From the IMG/VR virus record IMGVR_UViG_3300045010_000227, positions 1-25,666 of that record: DNA of 25,666 bases; one strand, written 5' to 3'. Both the position numbers and the translations under genes were made by a program. This document shows, piece after piece, positions 7,601-15,394 of the stretch. This DNA comes from a virus. Position 1 is the stretch's first letter. Every line of letters starts with the position of its first letter. The notes beneath the pieces were generated by a model, which was not told the origin of the DNA, did not search any database, and saw nothing but the letters and a program-made list of their open reading frames with translations.

Positions 7601-9727
7601 TACGAAAAAGTAGTTTCAATTCGTAACGAAAAAAAAGGAAGGGGCTTTGCAAGCTCTTTCCAAAAAATAAAATTTGAAGACTACGAAAAACTGGTAGACG
7701 GATACAGATATCCTAATATCCCAGAGATAAGAACATCAATTTATCCTGAATTGTATGACCCAGACCCTAAAAGCTGGTTTGCAAGGTTTGGGATCAAGCT
7801 CTGGGACGCCATGGATCGACAGGTTACTGACTTGTTTAGATCCGATGCAGTAATGGCTTTTTACTTGAAATACATGCGCATCTATGACAGCAGTATTACG
7901 GTTACTGCTGATAACTACATAAAACTTGCCGCCGAAAAGGGTGAGTTTCTAAGTAGAGAAGTAGCCGAAGACCTGGCTGGAATCTATTGGTCGAACATAG
8001 CTGCTAAAAACGCAGCTAACAGGGTGTTAAGTTACGTTGATAACCCGAACGTTAGAAGTAATCTTTCCTATTCGTTAAGAACAATTGGTAGATTTTATCG
8101 TGCAACCGAAGATTTTATGCGTCGTATCTATCGTTTGGGTACTAACTATCCAATAAAAGCCGCATTTACGATGCGCCTGATGACACTGGGTCTAGAAAAT
8201 GTAGGAGTAATTTACAGGGATTCCGAAAACAGACCGTATGTTTTGTTGCCGATGGACGATTTAATTTACAACGCGATAGATATGCCCGTACGAACCATTA
8301 TGGGTGATAAATACTCGAATAAAATCCCGCGTTTTGTTGACTTTCCATTGAAACTACAGTTTCTCAACCCATCATTTCAAGAAGATGCTGGAATGCCGAT
8401 GCTTAGTGGTCCCTTTGCTGCTGTGAGCGTAAAGGGTCTTCAGGGGCTGGCAGGAACAATATTTGGCCCAACGGGTGAAAAAATATTTGGTAGTTTCGAT
8501 GAGTATCTTTTGGGTGAGGTTGCAAACCAACCTGATTGGTGGAGGTTGATCGTCCCCAGCAAGGCAACTAGGGCATTCGAGGCAATAGTTCCTTACGCTC
8601 AGATGATCGGTGGGGACATAGATCCAGAAGAAATGCTATTCCTTGAAAACACCAACAACGTGTACGCAGCCCTAAGTTACATGTTTGCTAATCCAGAGAA
8701 AAATAAGACAGTACAAAAGATGATGAACGGTACTGCTACTGAAAAAGACTATGAGGACTTTCTAGACTCAGCCCGTATAGCTGCACACAATGTGAAATTT
8801 ATAAAGAACTTTTTTGGATTCTTTTTCGCACCACTTGGATCCCAAGAAAGTGTTGATTTACACAGCTATCAAATGAGAGATGGGATAGTTTCTCCAAGAC
8901 AAGAGTGGATTGATTTGTTTGTAAACGCAAACAAACTTCCAATTGATCAACGTCCGGAGAATCCAATTGAATATGCAACAGCTATGTTCATCGGAGAGGA
9001 TCCAAACAGACTTATCTATACCGTTTCTCGTAACGAAAAGACCGATGTCACCTTGGCAAAGGTAAAGGGCACAAAAAACTTTATACTTGACAACAAAGAC
9101 ACGATCGCAAATTATGGTAGTGTTGCCTTCATATTAGCACCACAAGCTGGTGAGTTCGACATCAAGTCATATCAATACCTAGAGGCAAGTGGCCTTATTA
9201 AAGATAGGGACTTTAAGGAATATCTTTACGATATATCCACAAAGCGTCTTCGACAGGCTATTTTTGACAGCGAAGATCAACTCAATGAGAATCTTGCTAG
9301 AACCGCTTATCCATATGATAGAAAACAAATGATTGACAAACATCAAGAGTTTGCCGATTTTGTGAAAGCCGCTCACCCAAGAGTGAAGGCTGCTTTCGAG
9401 CAGGATCTTGGGAATAGCGATGAACTATTGGATCTAAAGGCTCTAGAAGAGATGGTTGCTGACCCAAAGGTCAAGTTGACGGCAGCTCAAAGATCTAATA
9501 TGAACCTAGCTATAAGTTTGGTTAGAAACGGATTGATGTTTTTTTCTGACTTTGATACTGGTAATCAAGACGAAAATCGTGGTATCAAGGTCGGTTACAG
9601 AGACAGAATACTTGATGAACTTGAGACCCTGGGTGCATCTGATCCAAACATAAGGGCTGCAACAGACTCGATATTTAGATCGTTGTTAGAACTTGCCGTT
9701 CGGCAGGTTCCAAGCTACGAACCGTAG
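4649..9727 (+). CDS. giant virion protein, putative internal/ejection protein
   Basis: This 1692-residue protein is the largest gene in the window. No catalytic motif is recognised. It is mostly helical in appearance, with weakly hydrophobic patches near residues 260-285 and 635-690 (for example TWAALTLLPTLGIRSAIDEG) and an aromatic patch FFGFFFAPLGS in the C-terminal third. These patches could insert in a membrane or pack in a core. Its size and neighbours (portal before; membrane-anchored and lysozyme-domain proteins after) fit an internal virion or DNA-ejection protein of podovirus type. A tape measure is less likely because no tail-tube genes are seen. The ATG overlaps the preceding stop by one base. 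The codon and base composition is more AT-rich than that of the capsid gene. Confidence 0.75.
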   Translation: MPDLDPTLAKYYSGLYVSGYNNGIDQPTADKLNVLGNLMKIHQDLLRLPNQEAFKEYQKLDPRVQSELKENFPESAEFYLTKPKNWWVTALEKGGPQNFFRSPFNYTIGALQTYTKFLNTPYNALRAQQEKPAGSTLNVWQAGWDGNNIFEQDVKTKLDEFYGKPLSDLVTGRLQGKTLGEILYERGGFAAPDADDFVKAVNIYFNRPEIYKEILEDYRRAQVSPGRDIARGLIGPNSIGPSGAVEDAIFTAMSGSIDAVYQIAVDPLTYATLGVGTAVTKGSRLAEIIKKNGPLGVGRVFDKSPEVVRYWDEFGKTINALSNARQAGNVRESARLRDVVRTKFKDYDDDPILNRLVEGKVFDGASARNFFEKNENWHFMIHGRTQSIGFFREKVALSSRLRKYEMGFKEKVNGYFNGRGEIPDTKVNEWIEELYKVADEGANNLSRQRKLPVLEEINKSNLTIRRQLSLLLRNHPGTQAIIWGENYAETLPALRSLVDITIGGDKALADRFAEIFSAVDTGTRKRMLQGVYTSLMYKLGLHRADGGIDLMQKLLERSFSDSLAVTKTVPVSPQAESVAPQLAKNQRAEDGLIKLDPHGAIHAAQEAAAVSSFPFVKVLTLAPKGYAFDKAKSPWRAIAWGLGGITNQIAAQRIMNTWAALTLLPTLGIRSAIDEGFFGVLSLPLDVMKEVFLPNTKVKKFARLSQIISGNKAGLGPIKSGILSLAKRNPTDFLSDIRPYADREELLKRAQQFVGDLPAEDYKYFRWAMIGSSPLMDGLANSTVAKTVRTSTVDSGTDVGVLLPPELQKLLDDEGLVKGGFITISGPEFSRIAPRPQTIMMRENANFIIANRENVRKIKTQKATYDHNPAEVFFANNALKTSDDWVRAMDTLLKTVGVSVDEGATATLRQQQFSLGITPNGTRYVVDDEDALRQFLKNSGETSFQKSAVAEVSDIDIAQYRVFLLLQDMYNAFHGAPTKYNKALYEKVVSIRNEKKGRGFASSFQKIKFEDYEKLVDGYRYPNIPEIRTSIYPELYDPDPKSWFARFGIKLWDAMDRQVTDLFRSDAVMAFYLKYMRIYDSSITVTADNYIKLAAEKGEFLSREVAEDLAGIYWSNIAAKNAANRVLSYVDNPNVRSNLSYSLRTIGRFYRATEDFMRRIYRLGTNYPIKAAFTMRLMTLGLENVGVIYRDSENRPYVLLPMDDLIYNAIDMPVRTIMGDKYSNKIPRFVDFPLKLQFLNPSFQEDAGMPMLSGPFAAVSVKGLQGLAGTIFGPTGEKIFGSFDEYLLGEVANQPDWWRLIVPSKATRAFEAIVPYAQMIGGDIDPEEMLFLENTNNVYAALSYMFANPEKNKTVQKMMNGTATEKDYEDFLDSARIAAHNVKFIKNFFGFFFAPLGSQESVDLHSYQMRDGIVSPRQEWIDLFVNANKLPIDQRPENPIEYATAMFIGEDPNRLIYTVSRNEKTDVTLAKVKGTKNFILDNKDTIANYGSVAFILAPQAGEFDIKSYQYLEASGLIKDRDFKEYLYDISTKRLRQAIFDSEDQLNENLARTAYPYDRKQMIDKHQEFADFVKAAHPRVKAAFEQDLGNSDELLDLKALEEMVADPKVKLTAAQRSNMNLAISLVRNGLMFFSDFDTGNQDENRGIKVGYRDRILDELETLGASDPNIRAATDSIFRSLLELAVRQVPSYEP

Positions 9728-9736
9728 GAGATTTAG

Positions 9737-10819
9737 TTGGTTAAAAGGGTAATACCAGTAATACCAGTAGTTGCTGGTCTTGCTGCCGGTGCAGCAGCAG
9801 TGGGCGCAACCACTGCTTATATGAACAGGGGTGATGTCGGGGAGGTTGAGGTAGCTCCAGGTTGGCAAGATACCGTTAGTGGTGCTATGGGTGGCCAGCC
9901 AAACCAACAACAGCCTCTTGCAGATGTCGATGGTTTAGGTAGTTCTCCAGCGGGTAGACAACCGCAAGCCGTGACCCCAGGGGATCTTAAAAGTGGTGAT
10001 TGGCCAACTCTAAATTCTAATGATTGGTCGATTTTTGCACCAGGCCCCTCTACGACACCCATAGATGCAGCGTTTTTATATTATCAATATCGTAGCGGTA
10101 TAAAATCTGGACAAAGTGTTCTACTTCCAGGAACAATACCTGGTAATTATTTATTTTTAGATCCTTCACGTTGGTCTAGTTGGTTAAAAGATACATACAA
10201 CACGGAAGATAAAGTGCTTGGGTTAAAAGCCAAACTTTTTAACGCTGGATATTTGAAGAATCCCGATTCTCTTCGAAGACAGGGATTTGATATGGATGGT
10301 GTAGATGCCGCATATGCAGCGTTTCTTGATCTTTCAAGCAAAAACCTTTCGGTGGCTAGAGCTGGTAGTAGATCTCTTCTGAATATTGAAGATTACCTTA
10401 ACACCGCTGAAGGTAAACAACAAGCTGAAATTAGGTCTCGTTTATACTTACCCACCCCGGCTGAATCAGAAGCCAGCCTACTCAGTTACTATCAAGAATA
10501 TGTTGGTAGAGCACCAAGTAGGAGGGAAGTTGAAGCTTTTACTCAAGCAGTCATGGCAGAAGCAAGAAAACGTCCTGAGGTTACAACCATTACGCCTGGT
10601 AAATTCATGGAAAGTGGTGAGATGTCACCAACATCTGAAGTCACTACTGGTGGTTTTGACAAAAAAGATCTTCCACTTATGGCAAGGCGTGAAGCTATGG
10701 CGGATCCAGAGTCTGGGCCGTATCGCATGGCTAGTAAATACTTCGACGCCTTCTTGGATGTCATTGGTACTCCGCAAGGTATGGGGACTAAGACGGACAT
10801 ATCTCAGCTTCTTACCTAA
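9737..10819 (+). CDS. membrane-anchored putative virion protein
   Basis: This is a 360-residue protein of unknown function. The TTG start is supported by the Shine-Dalgarno sequence AGGAG at 9726-9730. Right after the start comes a hydrophobic, Ala/Gly-rich segment (VIPVIPVVAGLAAGAAAVGA, residues 5-24) that could be a membrane anchor or signal. A glycine/proline/glutamine-rich linker follows. The later part contains the motif YYQEYVGRAPSRREVEAF, which I associate with virion proteins of similar phages. The stop codon lies inside the stem of a strong intrinsic terminator. It lies between the giant protein and the lysozyme-domain protein, so it is probably a companion in DNA entry. Confidence 0.8.
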   Translation: MVKRVIPVIPVVAGLAAGAAAVGATTAYMNRGDVGEVEVAPGWQDTVSGAMGGQPNQQQPLADVDGLGSSPAGRQPQAVTPGDLKSGDWPTLNSNDWSIFAPGPSTTPIDAAFLYYQYRSGIKSGQSVLLPGTIPGNYLFLDPSRWSSWLKDTYNTEDKVLGLKAKLFNAGYLKNPDSLRRQGFDMDGVDAAYAAFLDLSSKNLSVARAGSRSLLNIEDYLNTAEGKQQAEIRSRLYLPTPAESEASLLSYYQEYVGRAPSRREVEAFTQAVMAEARKRPEVTTITPGKFMESGEMSPTSEVTTGGFDKKDLPLMARREAMADPESGPYRMASKYFDAFLDVIGTPQGMGTKTDISQLLT

Positions 10820-10850
10820 AAAGTGGTATCTACTAGCACCACTTTTTTTT
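10818..10850 (+). terminator. strong intrinsic terminator inside the virion operon
   Basis: AAAAAGTGGT (10818-10827) pairs perfectly with ACCACTTTTT (10838-10847) around a 10-base loop, and T continues to 10850, giving an 8-base T-run (10843-10850). The stem overlaps the stop codon of the preceding gene. It would reduce transcription into the lysozyme-domain gene unless read through. Confidence 0.85.
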
Positions 10851-10910
10851 ACTTTATTTCTATTCCCGCACCAACCAGAACAGCAAGCACAAGTTTGGGA
10901 GAACAAAGAA

Positions 10911-12563
10911 TTGGCACCTAGGAAGACGAAGGTTCAAGTAGAGGATACTTCTAACGAAAGAAGGATTGCTCAACTTCTTGCCGAACGTGGTTACACCCCC
11001 AAAGGCATTGCCGCAATACTTGGTAACCTTAAAATGGAATCAGGTTTCAAGCCGAACGCACTAGAACCCAGCACGACCGGGGATCGACCCCTATCTAAAA
11101 GAGGATTCGGTATTGCCCAATGGACTGACGCTGGTCGTCAACAAAACTTAATTAATTTTGCCGAACAAAGGGGTGTACCCCTTACCGATCTAGAAATGCA
11201 AGTTGATTTTTTAGACCAAGAAATTAAAAAAAACGGTCGTTTATACAGGATACTTACCGGTGGTGAGGGTTCTACTAGATATTCAGTCGATACCCTTACA
11301 AAGGATTTTGAAGAAAACATTCTAAGACCGGACAAAAGAGTATCTAGAACTCAAGATCGAATTGCTTATGCGAGAGACGCGGAATCTAGGATTTCTAACA
11401 TGACCGGACAATCGGCTGGTCCGATAGTTGGCGGCAAGGGTGCTGCTGGGATGGGTTCTGTGCCCACACTTAGCGGAGCACCAAGGGAAACATCAAAAGG
11501 TAAAATCAAAGTTGGTGAGACAGAAACCGAGGTCTCAACACTACCGGCTGAAGTAGCAGCAGACACGGGCCTTGTGATGGCCGATGGTGAAATTCTTGGT
11601 GATCAACGTGTTGACCTCAAGAGTATGACCCCAGAGCAACGTAAGAAATATCGTGCTAATAAACTTGCTCAATATGGATTTGTTGAAGCAACGTTAAATC
11701 TAGATTCTGGTCGTCAGTACTATGACAAGGATGGTAGGCCAGTACCGCCAAACAAGGTTGTAACCTTGCGTTCCGTGTTTCAACAAGCGGTTCAACAAGA
11801 TTGGACTGCGGACAGATTTCAGGCCGAGTTAAGAAAAACAAATTGGTATCAGAGCACGTTTGATCAAAAGCGTCTGCAACAGGTTCTTCAAACCGTAGAC
11901 AGTGCGACCTTTGAGAACAATATTAGATTGATTTCTGATTCAATTAAGGAAACCTATAGATCTTACGGTGCGGATGCACCGGACGAACAGACGATTCGAG
12001 ACCTGGCAATTAAGAGTCTTTATACCGAGCTTAGCACAAAAGACTTCTTAGCTGGAATTGCCAACTCCATTAACTTTGCTGGTGAATCACTTAAGGGTGC
12101 GACCCTACAGGCTGCTGATCTTATTAGAAAGAATGCCAGAGCATACGGAATAAACTTTAGGACAAACGATACGAACTTTCAGTCTTATGTTCGACAAAGA
12201 ATTTCTGGTGAATTAAATGAAACCGACATTAACAACCAATTCCGCGAGCAGGCCATAAAGAACTATCCAGCACTCGCAGACCGTTTACGTGCTGGTGCTA
12301 CCCTGCGAGACATAGCAGATCCGTATCTAAGAGTTATGTCGGAGATCCTAGACATAGGAGAAAATGACATCAGCTTTGACGATCCCCTGATGCAATCAGC
12401 CTTGAACGGAACCTCACCGGATGAAGACCCAACCACTATGTCTTTGTGGGAATTTAAGAAAGCTATTCGAAAAGATCCAAGATGGGCTAGAACCCCCGAC
12501 GCACAGGATAAAATCAACAACGCACTTTCAGCGGTCTTGGCTGATTTTGGTTTGGTAAGATAA
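10911..12563 (+). CDS. lysozyme-domain virion protein (phage tail lysozyme type)
   Basis: The N-terminal domain (about residues 16-140) looks like the phage tail lysozyme family (Phage_lysozyme2). It has the pattern AAILGNLKMESGFKPNA, with the likely catalytic Glu43, followed by FGIAQW (66-71) and MQVDFLDQEI. It would cut peptidoglycan locally during DNA entry. The remaining ~400 residues are of unknown function and end in a segment with SLWEFKKAIRKDPRW. The open frame extends upstream to 10386, but that part overlaps another gene and translates the terminator. The TTG at 10911 is preceded by GGGAG at 10897-10901, so I chose it; the product is 550 residues. The stop overlaps the next ATG by one base. 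Confidence 0.85.
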   Translation: MAPRKTKVQVEDTSNERRIAQLLAERGYTPKGIAAILGNLKMESGFKPNALEPSTTGDRPLSKRGFGIAQWTDAGRQQNLINFAEQRGVPLTDLEMQVDFLDQEIKKNGRLYRILTGGEGSTRYSVDTLTKDFEENILRPDKRVSRTQDRIAYARDAESRISNMTGQSAGPIVGGKGAAGMGSVPTLSGAPRETSKGKIKVGETETEVSTLPAEVAADTGLVMADGEILGDQRVDLKSMTPEQRKKYRANKLAQYGFVEATLNLDSGRQYYDKDGRPVPPNKVVTLRSVFQQAVQQDWTADRFQAELRKTNWYQSTFDQKRLQQVLQTVDSATFENNIRLISDSIKETYRSYGADAPDEQTIRDLAIKSLYTELSTKDFLAGIANSINFAGESLKGATLQAADLIRKNARAYGINFRTNDTNFQSYVRQRISGELNETDINNQFREQAIKNYPALADRLRAGATLRDIADPYLRVMSEILDIGENDISFDDPLMQSALNGTSPDEDPTTMSLWEFKKAIRKDPRWARTPDAQDKINNALSAVLADFGLVR

Positions 12564-13642
12564 TGGCTAAGAAAACCAAGAAAAAACAAAATCCAGAAGA
12601 AATTTTTGGTTCTTCTTATTACGACCAAGTTCGTGCAAACATTGCGGCCGCCGAAGCCCGATACGGTAATCCAAATGAGGGTCGCGGTCCGGACCCAGTA
12701 AATGAGCCGGCACCAACCCCCACCGCACAACCGCCTGGTGGCGGTGGCGGTGGCGGTGGCACTGACTCAGAGGTTTTAAGAAGACTCCAGGCATTAGAAG
12801 ATGCAGCTCGGCGCGATCGAGAAACTAGACAACGTAACGAGATTGAAGCAGCCAAGGGTCTTGCTCGTCAGTTTGGTCTTGATGAATCTATCTTTGACAC
12901 CATCACAAGTCTTGTGCAGGAGGGTTTTGAGGGTCTTGCGTTGACCCTTCAACTTAGAGCCACACCCCAATATAAGCAAAGATTCAGCGGTAACGAATTA
13001 CTTAGGCAAAGAAGCCCGAGTACTCCCCAGCTTTCTCCTGAAGAATACTTACTTATCGAGCGTCAGTACGGTAACATTCTTACGACTTATGGATCAGCAG
13101 ACATAGCGACAAGGGATAACTTTGCTGAACTGATTGGTAATCAAGTATCAGCTAATGAATTACAGCAACGTTTTGAACTTGCGATTAACAAGGTTCGTAA
13201 TGCTGATCCAGCGCTACGCCAACAGTTAGTACAGGCGTTTCCAACAATTCAAGAAACCGACATCGCTCGTGCTTTATTGCTTGGCAAAGAGGGTTCGGAA
13301 TACTTGGGACGTAAGGTTAGGACTGCCGAGATCGGAGCAGAGGCCGTTACGTTTGGCCTTGGAACCGAAAGGGCAGTCGGTATAGAACAACTTGGTGTTA
13401 CCAGAGAGATGGCACGCCAGGGATTTGGTGCTATATCAAGACAGCTTCCGACACTAGAGAAGTTGGGTTCTATCTTCCGTGAAGACACGGCTGAACTCCA
13501 GCAAGAACTAGAGCGAGAGCAATTCCAGAATGTCGAGTCGCGCCGTAGGCGTAGACTAGTTGAATCCGAACAGGCACTATTTGGTGCCGAAGCGGGACTC
13601 GGATCCTCGGCCCTGAGGTCACAGACCAGAGGCCAGATCTAG
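12563..13642 (+). CDS. putative virion protein with Gly-rich linker
   Basis: This 359-residue protein has three visible parts: a basic N terminus (KKTKKKQ), a Pro-rich then poly-Gly linker (eight Gly in a row near residue 60), and a long helical region with a charged coiled-coil segment (LQALEDAARRDRETRQR) and an Arg-rich C terminus. The pattern YKQRFSGNELLRQ followed by LSPEEYLLIERQYG is one I associate with virion proteins near the portal in aquatic phages. The function is unknown, but it is likely internal or connector-associated. The start overlaps the previous stop by one base. Its TAG stop overlaps the first base of the tRNA-like fold. Confidence 0.8.
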   Translation: MAKKTKKKQNPEEIFGSSYYDQVRANIAAAEARYGNPNEGRGPDPVNEPAPTPTAQPPGGGGGGGGTDSEVLRRLQALEDAARRDRETRQRNEIEAAKGLARQFGLDESIFDTITSLVQEGFEGLALTLQLRATPQYKQRFSGNELLRQRSPSTPQLSPEEYLLIERQYGNILTTYGSADIATRDNFAELIGNQVSANELQQRFELAINKVRNADPALRQQLVQAFPTIQETDIARALLLGKEGSEYLGRKVRTAEIGAEAVTFGLGTERAVGIEQLGVTREMARQGFGAISRQLPTLEKLGSIFREDTAELQQELEREQFQNVESRRRRRLVESEQALFGAEAGLGSSALRSQTRGQI

Positions 13643-13711
13643 GAGCAGACAAGGCAGCCTTCTGTGATGTCTGAGGTCACAGAAGGAACGGTTCAATTCC
13701 GTACTGCTTCG
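13642..13711 (+). ncRNA. tRNA-like structured RNA element
   Basis: The ends pair like an acceptor stem: GGAGCAG (13642-13648) with CTGCTTC (13704-13710), 7 bp with one G-T. The 3' part forms a T-arm look-alike, ACGG (13688-13691) / CCGT (13699-13702), with the 7-base loop TTCAATT preceded by G and followed by C, as in tRNA. The middle is a perfect 10-bp hairpin, CCTTCTGTGA (13658-13667) / TCACAGAAGG (13677-13686), with a 9-base loop. A normal D-arm and 7-base anticodon loop are missing, and no CCA follows. It is therefore tRNA-like rather than a standard tRNA. It could also be a folded leader of the scaffold/capsid mRNA. Confidence 0.6.
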
Positions 13712-13717
13712 CCCATA

Positions 13718-13788
13718 GATGGATCGACCGGCCCCATCGTGAGAGAAAGTACCGGTAGCAAGATCCGACGGCAACGCCCCTGTTGTTG
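13718..13788 (+). ncRNA. structured leader segment before the scaffold gene
   Basis: GGATC (13721-13725) pairs with GATCC (13762-13766). Inside it ACCGG (13727-13731) pairs with CCGGT (13752-13756), with an asymmetric internal loop. A separate hairpin forms from CGGCAAC (13769-13775) and GTTGTTG (13782-13788). GATGG (13718-13722) can alternatively pair with CCATC (13734-13738). Together with the tRNA-like element this fills nearly the whole gap before the scaffold gene. No promoter is obvious. Confidence 0.45.
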
Positions 13789-13827
13789 ATCGAGGCTTGC
13801 GCAAACAAACCGAGGGAGATAGTTGCG

Positions 13828-14304
13828 ATGAGCAACCAATACGAAGACGACTACGAAGAAGATGAGCAAGAAGAACTAGACGGTACGGATTTAGTCAAGA
13901 AGCTTCGAAAGGCGGAAAGACTAAAGGAGAAAAGAATCAAGGAACTCGAGGGTGAGCTTTCCGAGATTCGAAGTGCCAGACGTTCTGATGTCATCAACTC
14001 AGTCCTCTCCGAAAGAGGCGTGAACACCAAGATCGCCAAGTTCATTCCATCAGATGTGGAGTCAACGCCCGATGCGTTGAATTCATGGTTGGAAGAGAAT
14101 GCGGATGTCTTTGGTATTCAATTGGCTTCTCCGCAAGAACAGTCTGAAGATCAGCAACGTCAGCTGCGTACGCTGAGACAGATTGACGCGATTACGGCTA
14201 ACGCCTCAGTGCCGGTAGGTGTGAATGAAATGTTCAATCGTATCGACCAGGCACAAAGCGCTGAGGAAATCTTAAATATGATTTACAGCGCTGAACAATC
14301 GTAA
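13828..14304 (+). CDS. capsid scaffolding protein
   Basis: This is the putative assembly scaffold that guides procapsid formation and is later lost. The 158-residue product has a very acidic N terminus (residues 5-19 nearly all Asp, Glu and Gln), a charged coiled coil (about 21-55), and a C-terminal part with ERGVNTKIAKFIP and LNSWLEENADVFG, a pattern typical of phage scaffold or capsid-assembly proteins. It lies directly before the major capsid gene. The frame is open upstream to a TTG at 13783, but the ATG at 13828 has the Shine-Dalgarno sequence AGGGAG (13813-13818), and the upstream codons lie in a structured leader. The ATG is therefore preferred. Confidence 0.85.
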   Translation: MSNQYEDDYEEDEQEELDGTDLVKKLRKAERLKEKRIKELEGELSEIRSARRSDVINSVLSERGVNTKIAKFIPSDVESTPDALNSWLEENADVFGIQLASPQEQSEDQQRQLRTLRQIDAITANASVPVGVNEMFNRIDQAQSAEEILNMIYSAEQS

Positions 14305-14327
14305 CCATCTATTAGAAAAGGATAGGC

Positions 14328-15293
14328 ATGTCAACATTTATTTCAACTGCCTCGTCTTCGCTTGGTGGTACAGTCGGCTCTGCCGGTCTGGTCCAAAAAG
14401 CGTATGACCGACTCGTTGAATTTGCGTTGCGCAGCCAACCGCTCATCCGCTCAGTTGCGGACAAGCGTCCTGCGCGACAGGCGATGCCAGGCTCCTCGGT
14501 AGCACTTCAGATTTACTCTGACCTATCGGTTGCCTCAAGCACGCTGACTGAGACCACCGACCCAAGCGCAGTTGGTCTTAGCACGCCTACCCAGGTAACG
14601 GTTACTCTAGAAGAGTACGGTAACGCAGCGATTGTAACCCGTAAGTTGCAGTTGTTCAGCTTGGCTGATGTCGACCCTGCTATCGCAGACATTGTCGCAT
14701 TCAACATGGCTGACAGCATCGACACGGTCGCACAGGAAGTTCTCCGTGCGGGTTCAAACGTTCGCTTTGCACTTGGTACGGCCGCAAGCCGTCCAGCAGC
14801 CACCTCGGCTGTTACCTCCTCAGCAACCATTGGCTCAAGCGACATTCGCTTTGCTGTTGCTAAGTTGCGTGCAAACAAATCCGTGCCCCGAAAGGGTTCG
14901 TTGTACTGGGTCGGTATTCACCCAGAGGTCTCACACGATCTTCGTGCTGAGACCGGTGCAGGTGGCTGGCGCCTCCCGCACGAATATCAAGCCAACGCAG
15001 AGATCTGGGCTGGTGAAATCGGAAACTACGAAGGTGCTTACTTTATTGAGTCAGCACGTATGTACAACGCTACCGATGGCTCTAGCTCGACCCGTGTATT
15101 CCGCACAATCGTCTGTGGCAAGCAAGCTCTTGCCGAGGCTGTTGCTGAGGAACCGCACACCGTCATTGGTCCTGTGGTTGATAGATTGATGCGATTCCGT
15201 CCGATCGGTTGGTACGGTGTGTTGGGCTTTTCCCGCTACCGTGAGGCCGCTCTGTTCCGAATTGAGTCAACCTCTTCGATCAACCTTACCTAA
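14328..15293 (+). CDS. major capsid protein, N4-gp56 family
   Basis: This 321-residue protein forms the capsid shell. The sequence fits the N4-gp56 family of HK97-fold capsid proteins: TPTQVTVTLEEYGNAAIVTRKL and DVDPAIADIVAFNMADSID in the first half, then WVGIHPEVSHDLRAETGAGG, WAGEIGNYEGAYFIES and GWYGVLGFSRYREAALFRIE towards the end. The ATG has the Shine-Dalgarno sequence AAAAGG (14316-14321). It follows the scaffold gene and is followed by a large RNA hairpin structure. Its GC content is clearly higher than that of the giant gene upstream, which may reflect codon selection for high expression. Confidence 0.95.
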   Translation: MSTFISTASSSLGGTVGSAGLVQKAYDRLVEFALRSQPLIRSVADKRPARQAMPGSSVALQIYSDLSVASSTLTETTDPSAVGLSTPTQVTVTLEEYGNAAIVTRKLQLFSLADVDPAIADIVAFNMADSIDTVAQEVLRAGSNVRFALGTAASRPAATSAVTSSATIGSSDIRFAVAKLRANKSVPRKGSLYWVGIHPEVSHDLRAETGAGGWRLPHEYQANAEIWAGEIGNYEGAYFIESARMYNATDGSSSTRVFRTIVCGKQALAEAVAEEPHTVIGPVVDRLMRFRPIGWYGVLGFSRYREAALFRIESTSSINLT

Positions 15294-15310
15294 TTTAAAT
15301 AATTAGGATA

Positions 15311-15394
15311 TTGTTGTGAACGCTAGGCCCTGGTCTGCACCCATGCATGTAAAAGCATTGGTAGCGGATCAGGGCCTGGTCTTGACCACAATAA
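15311..15394 (+). ncRNA. large structured element after the capsid gene
   Basis: Three nested stems are visible. TTGTTGTG (15311-15318) pairs with CACAATAA (15387-15394), one G-T. AGGCCCTGGTC (15325-15335) pairs with GATCAGGGCCT (15367-15377), one G-T. An apical hairpin contains ATGC...GCAT. No T-run follows, so a classical terminator is unlikely. An mRNA-stabilising, processing or translational control element is plausible. Confidence 0.55.

Noticed and set aside
10386-10910. Upstream extension of the lysozyme-domain frame
   Set aside because: It overlaps the well-formed membrane-anchored gene in another frame and translates the terminator; the peptide is basic and low in sense.
13642-13711. 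Canonical tRNA gene
   Set aside because: The D-arm would have a 3-base loop, the anticodon loop is 9 or more bases, and no CCA follows, so it is reported only as tRNA-like.
13783-13827. TTG start for the scaffold protein
   Set aside because: The extra 15 residues come from the structured leader and the Shine-Dalgarno sequence; the ATG at 13828 is better placed.
14513-14878. 121-residue minus-strand ORF opposite the capsid gene
   Set aside because: It is a shadow of the strongly coding capsid frame; no start context or domain.
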